Shown piece after piece: positions 16,391 through 24,930 of a DNA stretch of 64,000 nucleotides (positions are counted from its first letter, which is position 1; each line of letters opens with the position of its first letter). The translations under genes and the position numbers were made by a program. Below the pieces are notes generated by a model. The model saw only the letters and a list, made by a program, of their open reading frames with translations. It was not told where the DNA came from and ran no database searches. The DNA comes from Pseudomonas laurylsulfativorans (lineage in GTDB: Bacteria; Pseudomonadota; Gammaproteobacteria; Pseudomonadales; Pseudomonadaceae): NCBI RefSeq assembly GCF_002906155.1, contig NZ_MUJK01000007.1, positions 1 through 64,000 of the forward strand, given 5' to 3'.

Positions 16391-17287
16391 ATGACCGCCA
16401 TCACCTCCCCCACCTACATCGGGCGCTTCGCCCCCACCCCCAGCGGCCATCTGCACTTCGGCTCGCTGGTCGCCGCACTGGCTTCCTACCTTGACGCACG
16501 CTCGGTCGGCGGACGCTGGCTGATGCGCATGGAAGACCTTGATCCGCCCCGCGAGGAACCCGGCGCCCAGGCAGCCATTCTCAAGGCACTGGAAAGCTAC
16601 GGCTTCGAGTGGGATGGCGACCTGGTTCGCCAAAGCGATCGGCACGGTGCTTACGCCGAGGTGCTCGATCGCCTGTTCAATCACGGCCTGGCCTACGCCT
16701 GCACCTGCTCGCGCAAACAGCTGGAGCCGTATCACGGTATTTATCCGGGACTGTGCCGCAATGCTGGCCATGGCGCTGATGATGCGGCCATCCGCCTGCG
16801 CGTTCCGGAGCTGGAGTACCACTTCATCGACCGGGTGCAAGGCGATTACCGTCAGCATCTGGGCCGGGAAGTCGGCGATTTTGTGATCCGCCGCCGCGAC
16901 GGCCTCTATGCCTATCAATTGGCTGTGGTTCTGGACGATGCCTGGCAAGGCGTCACCGATATCGTTCGGGGAGCCGACCTGCTGGACTCCACACCCCGCC
17001 AGCTCTACCTGCAAGAACTGCTCGGCCTGCCGCAGCCGCGTTATCTGCATATCCCGCTGATTACTCAGCCAGATGGCAATAAACTCGGTAAATCCTACCG
17101 TTCGCCGCCATTGACCGAAGATCAGGCAACGCCACTGCTGCTGCGGGCGCTACGGGCGCTGGGACAGAATCCGGGAACCGAACTGACGTACGCCACGCCA
17201 CAGGAAGTACTGAATTGGGGCATTACCCACTGGGATGCCTCGCTGATCCCGCGCACACTGAGCCTGCCTGAGGCACAGCTATGGTGA
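16391..17287 (+). CDS. gluQ: Glutamyl-Q tRNA(Asp) synthetase
   Basis: 298 residues, a truncated glutamyl-tRNA synthetase lacking the anticodon-binding domain. It activates glutamate and attaches it to queuosine in tRNA(Asp). The class I signature appears as HLHFGS (residues 20-25) and the second motif as KLGKS. Four residues (CTC ... Y ... C, around residues 103-123) form the zinc site of the family. The order dksA-gluQ is conserved in many gamma-proteobacteria, although here a terminator and REPIN intervene. Confidence 0.94.
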   Translation: MTAITSPTYIGRFAPTPSGHLHFGSLVAALASYLDARSVGGRWLMRMEDLDPPREEPGAQAAILKALESYGFEWDGDLVRQSDRHGAYAEVLDRLFNHGLAYACTCSRKQLEPYHGIYPGLCRNAGHGADDAAIRLRVPELEYHFIDRVQGDYRQHLGREVGDFVIRRRDGLYAYQLAVVLDDAWQGVTDIVRGADLLDSTPRQLYLQELLGLPQPRYLHIPLITQPDGNKLGKSYRSPPLTEDQATPLLLRALRALGQNPGTELTYATPQEVLNWGITHWDASLIPRTLSLPEAQLW

Positions 17288-17364
17288 TGGCACTTGCAGT
17301 GGCGCGCCCATCCGTTACCATCGCCGCACGTTTTCGGGCACGCGCATAAAAAAGAGAGGCCGGG

Positions 17365-17541
17365 ATGTACATCTATCGCTTGGTCCTGCTTTTGGTAGTG
17401 GGGATTTACCTGTTTTCCCCTGCCATCATGGATTGGTGGATCGACGCCACTGGCGCCTGGTATCGCCCTTATCTGCTCTGGCTGATTCTGATCGTCGTGA
17501 CCTTCATCCTGCAGAGCCAAAAAGATGCCGATGAGCTTTAG
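17365..17541 (+). CDS. cbrX: Small membrane protein CbrX
   Basis: A 58-residue protein with two hydrophobic stretches (about 5-22 and 37-50) separated by WWIDATGAWYRP, and a charged tail (SQKDADEL). AGAGAGGC precedes the ATG. Its last 17 bases overlap the start of cbrA, which has no good Shine-Dalgarno of its own. In P. putida a small gene in this position has been named cbrX and its translation was reported to be coupled to that of cbrA; I rely on memory for this. It may help insertion or expression of CbrA. Confidence 0.8.
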   Translation: MYIYRLVLLLVVGIYLFSPAIMDWWIDATGAWYRPYLLWLILIVVTFILQSQKDADEL

Positions 17542-20479
17542 CCTGACCCAGATGATCCTGATCAGCGCCGCGTACCTGGCGGTGCTGTTCGGTGTGGCCT
17601 GGATCAGTGAACGGGGCATGATTCCCCGCGCGATCATTCGCCACCCGCTCACCTACACCCTATCGCTGGGCGTGTACGCCAGTGCCTGGGCGTTTTACGG
17701 CACAGTGGGCCTGGCCTATCAGTACGGCTACGGCTTTCTGTCCAGCTACCTGGGCGTCTCCGGGGCATTTTTGCTGGCGCCGGTGTTGCTCTACCCGATC
17801 CTGAAGATCACCCGCACTTATCAACTGTCGTCGCTGGCGGACCTGTTTGCCTTCCGCTTCCGCAGCACCTGGGCCGGTGCGCTGACCACGATTTTCATGC
17901 TGATCGGTGTGTTGCCGCTTCTCGCGCTGCAGATTCAGGCGGTGGCCGACTCCATCGGCATCCTCACCCGCGAACCGGTGCAGCACCGCGTGGCCCTGAG
18001 CTTCTGCGCATTGATCACGCTGTTCACGATTTTCTTCGGCTCCCGCCACATCGCCACCCGCGAGAAGCATGAAGGCCTGGTGTTCGCGATTGCGTTCGAA
18101 TCGGTAATCAAGTTGATCGCCCTCGGCGGTGTCGGGCTGTATGCGCTGTACGGCGTGTTCGACGGCCCGCAACAGCTTGAGCTATGGCTGCTGCAAAACC
18201 AGACCGCCCTCGCGGCCCTGCATACGCCTTTGCAGGAAGGCCCGTGGCGTACGCTGTTGTTGGTGTTCTTCGCCTCAGCGATCGTGATGCCGCACATGTA
18301 TCACATGACCTTTACCGAGAACCTCAACCCGCGCTCGCTGGTCAGTGCGAGTTGGGGCTTGCCGCTGTTCCTGCTGCTGATGAGCCTGGCGGTACCGCTG
18401 ATTCTCTGGGCCGGCCTGAAATTGGGCGCCACCACCAATCCGGAATACTTCACCCTGGGCATCGGCATCGCCGCCAACAGCAAGGCTTTGGCGTTGCTGG
18501 CCTATGTCGGCGGGCTGTCCGCCGCCAGCGGCCTGATTATCGTCACCACGCTGGCGCTGTCCGGGATGGCCTTGAACCACCTGGTACTGCCGCTTTATCA
18601 GCCACCGGCAGAAGGCAACATCTACCGCTGGCTGAAGTGGACCCGTCGGGCGCTGATTGTCGCGATCATCATGGCCGGCTACGGCTTCTACCTGATGCTC
18701 GGTGCCGAGCAGGACCTGGCCAACCTCGGCATTGTCGCGTTCGTCGCCACGTTGCAGTTCCTGCCGGGCGTGCTCTCTGTCCTGTATTGGCCGACCGCCA
18801 ACCGTCGCGGCTTCATCGCCGGCTTGCTGGCAGGGATTCTGGTGTGGCTGGTGACCATGCTGCTGCCGCTGGTTGGCAACCTTCAAGGCTTCTACATTCC
18901 GCTGCTGAACATGATCTACGTACTGGACGATACCAGTTGGCACATGGCGGCGATTGCCTCGCTGGCGGCCAACGTATTGATGTTCACCCTGATCTCGCTG
19001 TTCACCAATGCCAGCACCGAAGAAGCCAGCGCCGCCGAAGCCTGTGCCGTGGATAACGTGCGCCGCCCGCAGCGTCGGGAACTGCACGCCGCTTCGCCCC
19101 AGGAGTTCGCCACACAGCTGGCAAAACCCTTGGGCGCCAAGGCTGCGCAGAAAGAAGTCGAGCAAGCGCTGCGCGATCTCTACCTGCCTTTCGATGAACG
19201 CCGGCCATACGCCCTGCGCCGCCTGCGTGACCGCATCGAGGCCAACCTCTCCGGCCTGATGGGGCCGAGCGTGGCCCAGGACATGGTCGAGACCTTCCTG
19301 CCGTACAAGGCTGGCGGCGAAAACTACGTCACTGAAGACATCCACTTCATCGAAAGCCGTCTAGAGGATTACCACTCGCGCCTGACCGGCCTGGCCGCCG
19401 AACTCGACGCCCTGCGCCGCTATCACCGCCAGACCTTGCAGGAATTGCCGATGGGTGTGTGCTCACTGGCCAAGGATCAGGAAATCCTCATGTGGAACAA
19501 GGCCATGGAGGAGTTGACCGGCATCGCTGCGCAGCGCGTGGTCGGCTCGCGCCTGAGCACCATTGCCGATCCATGGAAAGAACTGCTGCAAGGCTTCATC
19601 AACCTGCCGGACGAGCATCTGCACAAACAGCACCTGGCTCTCGACGGCCAGACCCGCTGGCTGAACCTGCACAAAGCGGCCATCGACGAACCCCTCGCCC
19701 CAGGCAACAGCGGCCTGGTTCTGCTGGTGGAGGACTTGACCGAAACCCAGATGCTCGAAGACAAACTGGTGCACTCCGAGCGCCTGGCCAGCATCGGTCG
19801 CCTGGCGGCCGGCGTGGCCCATGAAATTGGCAACCCGATCACCGGCATCGCGTGTCTGGCGCAGAACTTGCGCGAAGAACGCGAAGAAGACGGCGAACTG
19901 AAGGAAATCAGCGGCCAGATCCTCGAGCAGACCAAACGCGTGTCACGCATCGTCCAGTCGCTGATGAGCTTTGCCCATGCCGGCAGCCACCAGCACAGCG
20001 ACGAGCCCGTCTGTCTGGCTGAAGTGGCTCAGGATGCCATCGGCCTGCTGGCCCTGAACCGACGCAATTTCGAAGTGCAGTTCTACAACCTGTGCGACCC
20101 CGAACACTGGGTCGAAGGCGACCCGCAACGGCTGGCCCAGGTATTGATCAACCTGCTTTCAAACGCCCGTGACGCCTCGCCTCCCGGCAGTGCGGTACGG
20201 GTCAAGAGCGAAGCCGGCGAACACACGGTCGATCTGATCGTGGAGGACGAAGGCAGCGGTATTCCGTCGAGCATCATGGACCGATTGTTCGAACCTTTCT
20301 TCACCACCAAGGATCCTGGCGAAGGCACCGGTCTGGGCCTTGCACTGGTCTATTCCATCGTTGAAGAGCATTATGGACAAATCACCATCGACAGCCCGGC
20401 TGATGTTCAAAGCCAACGCGGCACCCGAATCAGGGTTACCTTGCCGCGTCATGTCGAAGCGACGTCCGCTGTGAACTGA
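17525..20479 (+). CDS. cbrA: Sensor histidine kinase CbrA with a transporter-like N-terminus
   Basis: 984 residues. About residues 1-500 form a sodium:solute symporter (SLC5) domain with about 13 membrane segments. A STAC-type linker, a PAS domain (about 640-735) and a histidine-kinase core follow, with the phospho-acceptor His766 in AAGVAHEIGNP and the ATP-binding motif GEGTGLGLALVYSIVEEH. The transporter part is known to take up histidine in Pseudomonas. CbrA phosphorylates CbrB to control use of poor carbon and nitrogen sources. The start is ATG 17525 or 17531, both inside cbrX, so translation is probably coupled. cbrB follows after 22 bases. Confidence 0.96.
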   Translation: MPMSFSLTQMILISAAYLAVLFGVAWISERGMIPRAIIRHPLTYTLSLGVYASAWAFYGTVGLAYQYGYGFLSSYLGVSGAFLLAPVLLYPILKITRTYQLSSLADLFAFRFRSTWAGALTTIFMLIGVLPLLALQIQAVADSIGILTREPVQHRVALSFCALITLFTIFFGSRHIATREKHEGLVFAIAFESVIKLIALGGVGLYALYGVFDGPQQLELWLLQNQTALAALHTPLQEGPWRTLLLVFFASAIVMPHMYHMTFTENLNPRSLVSASWGLPLFLLLMSLAVPLILWAGLKLGATTNPEYFTLGIGIAANSKALALLAYVGGLSAASGLIIVTTLALSGMALNHLVLPLYQPPAEGNIYRWLKWTRRALIVAIIMAGYGFYLMLGAEQDLANLGIVAFVATLQFLPGVLSVLYWPTANRRGFIAGLLAGILVWLVTMLLPLVGNLQGFYIPLLNMIYVLDDTSWHMAAIASLAANVLMFTLISLFTNASTEEASAAEACAVDNVRRPQRRELHAASPQEFATQLAKPLGAKAAQKEVEQALRDLYLPFDERRPYALRRLRDRIEANLSGLMGPSVAQDMVETFLPYKAGGENYVTEDIHFIESRLEDYHSRLTGLAAELDALRRYHRQTLQELPMGVCSLAKDQEILMWNKAMEELTGIAAQRVVGSRLSTIADPWKELLQGFINLPDEHLHKQHLALDGQTRWLNLHKAAIDEPLAPGNSGLVLLVEDLTETQMLEDKLVHSERLASIGRLAAGVAHEIGNPITGIACLAQNLREEREEDGELKEISGQILEQTKRVSRIVQSLMSFAHAGSHQHSDEPVCLAEVAQDAIGLLALNRRNFEVQFYNLCDPEHWVEGDPQRLAQVLINLLSNARDASPPGSAVRVKSEAGEHTVDLIVEDEGSGIPSSIMDRLFEPFFTTKDPGEGTGLGLALVYSIVEEHYGQITIDSPADVQSQRGTRIRVTLPRHVEATSAVN

Positions 20480-20501
20480 GACCGTCGAGAGTATCGAATC
20501 A

Positions 20502-21941
20502 ATGCCGCACATTTTGATCGTCGAAGACGAAACCATTATCCGCTCCGCCTTGCGCCGCCTGCTGGAACGTAACCAGTACCAGGTCAGCGAAGCCGGTTCA
20601 GTGCAGGAAGCACAAGAACGCTTCACCATTCCCTCGTTCGACCTGATCGTCAGTGACCTGCGTCTGCCGGGCGCGCCTGGCACTGAGCTGATCAAGCTCG
20701 CCCAGGGCACGCCGGTGCTGATCATGACCAGCTACGCCAGCCTGCGCTCGGCGGTCGACTCGATGAAAATGGGCGCGGTTGATTACATTGCCAAGCCTTT
20801 CGACCACGACGAAATGCTGCAAGCCGCCGCGCGAATCCTGCGTGACCGGCAAACGGCACAAGCCGGCGGTGAACCGGTAGCCGGCAAAGCCACCAACGGT
20901 GCGGCGAAACCCGGTGTCGACAACAGCAACGGTGAAATCGGCATTATCGGTTCGTGCCCGCCAATGCAGGACCTGTACGGCAAGATCCGCAAAGTCGCGC
21001 CGACCGACTCCAACGTTCTGATCCAGGGCGAATCGGGTACCGGTAAAGAACTGGTGGCGCGCGCCCTGCACAACCTGTCCAGACGTGCCAAGGCACCAAT
21101 GATTTCGGTGAACTGCGCGGCCATCCCGGAAAGCCTGATCGAGTCCGAACTGTTCGGCCACGAAAAAGGCGCATTCACCGGCGCCAGCGCCGGGCGCGCC
21201 GGCTTGGTGGAAGCGGCGGACGGCGGCACCTTGTTCCTCGACGAAATCGGCGAACTGCCACTGGAAGCCCAGGCTCGTCTGCTGCGCGTATTGCAGGAAG
21301 GCGAAATTCGTCGTGTGGGCTCGGTACAGTCGCAAAAAGTCGATGTGCGTCTGATCGCCGCGACTCACCGCGACCTCAAGAGCCTGGCGAAGATCGGTCA
21401 GTTCCGCGAAGACTTGTATTACCGTCTCCACGTTATCGCGCTGAAGCTGCCAGCCCTGCGCGAACGCGGTGCGGACGTCAACGAAATCGCCAATGCGTTC
21501 CTGGCGCGGCAAAGTGCGCGAATCAACCGAACCGACCTGAAGTTCGCTGCGGATGCCGAGCAAGCCATTCGTCACTATTCCTGGCCGGGCAACGTTCGTG
21601 AACTGGAAAACGCTGTCGAGCGCGCCGTTATCCTGTGCGAAAGCCCGGAAATTTCCGCCGAGCTGCTGGGCATCGACATCGAACTGGGCGACTTGGAAGA
21701 CGACGAGTTCATTGGCCTGCCCCCACAACAGGGCAACGGCAACACCAGTAACAACAATCACGAGCCGACCGAAGACCTCTCCCTGGAAGACTACTTCCAG
21801 CATTTCGTCCTCGAGCATCAGGACCACATGACCGAAACCGAGCTGGCCCGCAAACTCGGGGTCAGCCGCAAATGCCTGTGGGAGCGCCGTCAGCGCCTGG
21901 GCATCCCGCGGCGCAAGACCGGGGTGGCCAGCGAAAGCTGA
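20502..21941 (+). CDS. cbrB: NtrC-family response regulator CbrB
   Basis: 479 residues. The receiver domain has phospho-acceptor Asp52 (IVSDLRLPG). The AAA+ domain has Walker A GESGTGKE (176-183) and an intact sigma-54 contact loop GAFTGA (223-228). A Fis-type helix-turn-helix ends the protein (LARKLGVSRKCLWERRQRLG). Phosphorylated CbrB activates sigma-54 promoters, chiefly crcZ, which starts about 200 bases downstream. All key residues are present. Confidence 0.97.
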   Translation: MPHILIVEDETIIRSALRRLLERNQYQVSEAGSVQEAQERFTIPSFDLIVSDLRLPGAPGTELIKLAQGTPVLIMTSYASLRSAVDSMKMGAVDYIAKPFDHDEMLQAAARILRDRQTAQAGGEPVAGKATNGAAKPGVDNSNGEIGIIGSCPPMQDLYGKIRKVAPTDSNVLIQGESGTGKELVARALHNLSRRAKAPMISVNCAAIPESLIESELFGHEKGAFTGASAGRAGLVEAADGGTLFLDEIGELPLEAQARLLRVLQEGEIRRVGSVQSQKVDVRLIAATHRDLKSLAKIGQFREDLYYRLHVIALKLPALRERGADVNEIANAFLARQSARINRTDLKFAADAEQAIRHYSWPGNVRELENAVERAVILCESPEISAELLGIDIELGDLEDDEFIGLPPQQGNGNTSNNNHEPTEDLSLEDYFQHFVLEHQDHMTETELARKLGVSRKCLWERRQRLGIPRRKTGVASES

Positions 21942-21978
21942 ACCACACCTGTCTCATGTGCGGGTAACACGTGACTTT

Positions 21979-22014
21979 GTGAAAAAACTGTTACCTCAGT
22001 TTTTTCACGTAACA
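21979..22014 (+). promoter_or_regulatory. Probable CbrB enhancer site within a perfect inverted repeat
   Basis: TGTTAC (21989-21994) and GTAACA (22009-22014) are 14 bases apart, matching the known CbrB half-site pair; further GTAAC-like sites lie at 21963 and 22031. The left half-site sits inside a 12-base perfect inverted repeat (GTGAAAAAACTG and its complement, 21979-22008). The enhancer is about 110 bases upstream of the crcZ -12 box, a normal distance for an NtrC-family activator. Confidence 0.65.
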
Positions 22015-22018
22015 GAAG

Positions 22019-22052
22019 CCGGGGCTTACGGTAACGAAGCCCCGGTTTTTTT
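22019..22052 (+). terminator. Rho-independent terminator of cbrB
   Basis: Stem CCGGGGCTT/AAGCCCCGG with a nine-base loop and seven T. It separates cbrB from crcZ. Its loop contains a GTAAC that could also be a CbrB half-site. Confidence 0.9.
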
Positions 22053-22111
22053 GGCCTTCGAAATGCCTGACACTCGGCCTAACCCCTTGTTTTATTGGGT
22101 TTCGCAAAAGT

Positions 22112-22127
22112 TGGCACGCACCCTGCT
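22112..22127 (+). promoter_or_regulatory. Sigma-54 promoter of crcZ
   Basis: TGGCACGCACCCTGCT has GG and GC separated by ten bases, close to the sigma-54 consensus TGGCACG-N4-TTGCW. Predicted transcription start is near 22138. Confidence 0.85.
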
Positions 22128-22137
22128 ATATGTTTGG

Positions 22138-22508
22138 TACAAGAACAATAACAAGCAATGCACAAGACAATAAAAATAAGACGAATCGACTCACGCACAA
22201 TAAAAACAAGACGGCGAGAGGCGCAGCTAACTGATTCTTTTGGAGAGGCGTTGTATTTGGGGCTAGCCCCACGACCAGGCCGAGAACAACAAAAACTGTC
22301 CTAAGACAGAGCCTGTACTGGTTGGATCGCAAGATCACTGCAACACAGCGACCAAAGCAATCCGTTTGCTCTTGGCTCCCGATTGGGAGGGTCATGAAGG
22401 TAGCTTCATGGCGAGGGCACTTAACAAAAACAAAAAGCCCGAAACCAAAAATAAAAATAGAGCATGCAACTACTTCTTGGGGAGCTTCGGCTCCCCTTGT
22501 AGTTTCCA
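22138..22508 (+). ncRNA. crcZ: CrcZ small RNA, Hfq/Crc decoy
   Basis: About 370 nt between cbrB and pcnB, the conserved crcZ position. It contains six A-rich CA-type motifs that bind Hfq with Crc (about 22141, 22166, 22196, 22283, 22432 and 22442), for example ACAATAAAAATAAG and AACAAAAACAAAAAG. It ends in an extended hairpin (AACTAC...GTAGTT enclosing GGGGAGC/GCTCCCC, 22470-22506). When good carbon sources run out, CbrB drives crcZ, and the RNA sequesters Hfq/Crc so that catabolic mRNAs are translated. Ends are predicted from the promoter and hairpin. Confidence 0.9.
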
Positions 22509-22532
22509 GGATTCAGAAAACCCCACGTATCA

Positions 22533-22634
22533 CTGTAGGAGCGAGCCTGCTCGCGAAAATCCCACAGGAACATCGGGGCATCTGGTTTTACGCGTAATCG
22601 TTCACGTCCATCGCGAGCAAGCTCGCTCCTACAG
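22533..22634. repeat. REPIN, class A
   Basis: Inverted pair of the CTGTAGGAGCGAGC... unit around about 50 bases, between crcZ and pcnB. The right arm and its inner flank (ACGCGTAATCGTT.ACGTCC) are shared with the REPINs near 26.6 and 31.2 kb. Confidence 0.85.
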
Positions 22635-22743
22635 CTCATATCTGCTGTCTCCTACACCATCCCCCGACTAAATGCTAGAATCCCCGCCCATCATGCGGTC
22701 ATTCTTCTGTTATGGCCGAATATTCCTTCAAACAGTGCATCCC

Positions 22744-24144
22744 ATGCTGAAGAAGCTGTTCCAGTCATTCCGTTCTCCCAAGCGTCCTACGCAACACATT
22801 CGCAGCACGCCTGAAGTGCTCAACAGCGGCCAACATTCGCTGCAAAAGGCGCAATTCAGCCGTTACGCGGTGAATATCGTTGAACGCCTGCAGAGCGCCG
22901 GTTATCAGGCTTACCTGGTTGGCGGTTGCGTGCGCGACATGATGCTGGGCATCACACCGAAAGATTTCGACGTTGCCACCAGCGCCACACCCGAGCAGGT
23001 GCGGGCCGAATTCCGTAACGCGCGGATCATCGGGCGTCGATTCAAACTGGTGCATATCCACTTCGGCCGCGAAATCATCGAAGTGGCGACTTTCCGCGCC
23101 AACCACCCGCAAAACGAAGACGAGGAAGACAGCAACCAGTCTTCGCGCAACGAAAGCGGGCGCATCCTGCGCGATAACGTCTATGGCACCCTGGAAGAAG
23201 ACGCGCAACGTCGCGACTTCACCATCAATGCCTTGTATTACGATCCGGTCAGCGAACGCGTCCTCGACTACGCCAACGGCGTACACGACATTCGCAATCA
23301 CCTGATCCGCCTGATCGGCGATCCGAAGCAACGCTACCAAGAAGATCCGGTACGCATGCTGCGGGCCGTGCGTTTCGCCGCCAAGCTGAACTTCGGCATC
23401 GAAAAACACAGCGCCCTGCCGATCCGTGACCTGGCGCCGATGCTGCGCGAAATTCCGTCGGCCCGCCTGTTCGAAGAGGTGCTCAAGCTGTTCCTCTCCG
23501 GCCACGCCGCCGATACGTTTGAAATGCTGGTCGACCTGCAGTTGTTCGATCCACTATTCCCGGCCAGCGCCGAAGCACTGGAATACAACCCGACGTACAC
23601 CCACACCCTGATCAGCGAAGCCCTGATCAACACCGATCTGCGAATCAAGCAGAACAAACCGGTCACCCCGGCGTTCCTGTTTGCGGCTCTGCTCTGGCCT
23701 GCCCTGCCGGCCCGCGTCCTGCGCCTGCAGGAACGTGGCATGCCGCCGATTCCGGCGATGCAGGAAGCGGCGCACGAACTGATTGCCGAACAGTGTCAGC
23801 GCATCGCGATTCCGAAACGCTTCACCATGCCGATCCGCGAGATCTGGGATATGCAGGAACGCCTGCCGCGCCGCAGCGGCAAGCGGGCCGATCTGTTGCT
23901 GGACAATCCGCGTTTCCGCGCCGGTTACGACTTCCTGCTGCTGCGAGAAAGCGCCGGTGAGCAAACCGACGGCCTGGGTGAATGGTGGACCGATTATCAG
24001 GACGCCAACGAAAGCGAGCGCCGCGACATGATCCGCGACCTCAGCGGCAAGGAAGAAGGCACCGGTGCCCCGCGCAAGCGTCGCCGCAGCGGTGGTTCCA
24101 AGCGCAAACGCGCCGCCGGCGCTTCGAGCAGCACGGGCGAGTAA
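22744..24144 (+). CDS. pcnB: Poly(A) polymerase PcnB
   Basis: 466 residues of the nucleotidyltransferase class II family. The signature GGCVRD (60-65) and catalytic Asp74/Asp76 in KDFDVATS are present. A basic C-terminal tail (KRRRRSGGSKRKR-like) is typical of PcnB and distinguishes it from CCA-adding enzymes. It adds 3' poly(A) tails that promote RNA decay. The ATG at 22744 gives the family start MLKKLFQSFR. An extended -10 (TGCTAGAAT, ending 22681) lies upstream. folK follows after three bases. Confidence 0.94.
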   Translation: MLKKLFQSFRSPKRPTQHIRSTPEVLNSGQHSLQKAQFSRYAVNIVERLQSAGYQAYLVGGCVRDMMLGITPKDFDVATSATPEQVRAEFRNARIIGRRFKLVHIHFGREIIEVATFRANHPQNEDEEDSNQSSRNESGRILRDNVYGTLEEDAQRRDFTINALYYDPVSERVLDYANGVHDIRNHLIRLIGDPKQRYQEDPVRMLRAVRFAAKLNFGIEKHSALPIRDLAPMLREIPSARLFEEVLKLFLSGHAADTFEMLVDLQLFDPLFPASAEALEYNPTYTHTLISEALINTDLRIKQNKPVTPAFLFAALLWPALPARVLRLQERGMPPIPAMQEAAHELIAEQCQRIAIPKRFTMPIREIWDMQERLPRRSGKRADLLLDNPRFRAGYDFLLLRESAGEQTDGLGEWWTDYQDANESERRDMIRDLSGKEEGTGAPRKRRRSGGSKRKRAAGASSSTGE

Positions 24145-24147
24145 TCC

Positions 24148-24627
24148 ATGGAACGCATCTACATCGGCATGGGCAGCAATCTGGCTGACCCCGCCGAACA
24201 ATTGCGCAGCGCCGTCGAGGCGCTGGCGCAGTTGCCGCAAACGGCGCTGGTCGGGGTTTCTGCGTTTTATCAAAGCGACTCGCTACTACCCGGACAACCG
24301 CGTTACACCAATGCGGTGGCCGCTCTCGCCAGCGCGCTGGCGCCGCTGGACCTTCTGGATGCCTTGCAAGCCATCGAAAACGGCCAGGGTCGCGAGCGTC
24401 TTGAGCGCTGGGGACCGCGCACGCTGGACCTCGACATCTTGCTATTCGGTGACCGCCTGATCGACGAACCGCGCCTCAAGGTTCCCCACTACCACATGCA
24501 GGAACGGGCCTTCGTGCTGTATCCGCTGGCGGAACTGGCAACTGCGGACCTGCGCCTGGCCGATGGCCGGACCTTGGCCGACCTGCTCAAGGCATGCCCG
24601 TTCGTCGGCCTGGAACGCCTGCCCTAA
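24148..24627 (+). CDS. folK: 2-amino-4-hydroxy-6-hydroxymethyldihydropteridine pyrophosphokinase
   Basis: The 159-residue HPPK enzyme transfers pyrophosphate from ATP to the pterin in folate synthesis. Conserved residues are visible in YIGMGSNLADP near the start, WGPRTLDLDILLFGD (metal-binding aspartates) and VPHYHMQERAFVLYPL. It is tightly linked to pcnB and probably co-transcribed, as in many gamma-proteobacteria. Confidence 0.96.
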   Translation: MERIYIGMGSNLADPAEQLRSAVEALAQLPQTALVGVSAFYQSDSLLPGQPRYTNAVAALASALAPLDLLDALQAIENGQGRERLERWGPRTLDLDILLFGDRLIDEPRLKVPHYHMQERAFVLYPLAELATADLRLADGRTLADLLKACPFVGLERLP

Positions 24628-24640
24628 AATTGCCCCCCCT

Positions 24641-24666
24641 GTGGGAGCGAGCTTGCTCGCTCCCAC
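24641..24666. repeat. Single palindromic REP (class D)
   Basis: Perfect palindrome with 12-base arms GTGGGAGCGAGC and a two-base loop, 13 bases after folK. It may also act as a transcript-end hairpin. Confidence 0.8.
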
Positions 24667-24710
24667 ATTGGTTTTGTGTCGCGCACAAGATCTGCTGCTG
24701 AATCGCATCA

Positions 24711-24750
24711 GTTACCCCGGTAACACCCCACCCGTAACAATGCGGTAACA
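24711..24750 (+). promoter_or_regulatory. Cluster of GTTAC/GTAACA repeats upstream of panB
   Basis: GTTAC at 24711 and GTAACA at 24720, 24734 and 24745 lie within 40 bases. The motif equals the CbrB half-site, but no sigma-54 promoter follows. A TTGACT (24759-24764) and a weak ACTATA (24783-24788) could be the panB promoter, with an untypically long leader. The rest of the 24628-24930 gap shows nothing else. Confidence 0.35.
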
Positions 24751-24930
24751 CACGCAATTGACTTCCCTCGTTCTCCTCACGACTATAGGCGTCCCGCTGC
24801 CGCCAACACGGCGTTAAAGGGCGCAATCCAGGCCTTAAAAGCACGACAAAAGAGCGTGCGCCTGTATTTAACGAAGAATCACGCGCGTTACTCGCAGTAG
24901 TTTCCACAGCGCCTGAATGAGGAACTTTTC

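Noticed and set aside
15517..16413. A 298-codon minus-strand frame across dksA
   Set aside because: It covers dksA, its terminator and a REPIN; no gene would run through these. dksA is certain.
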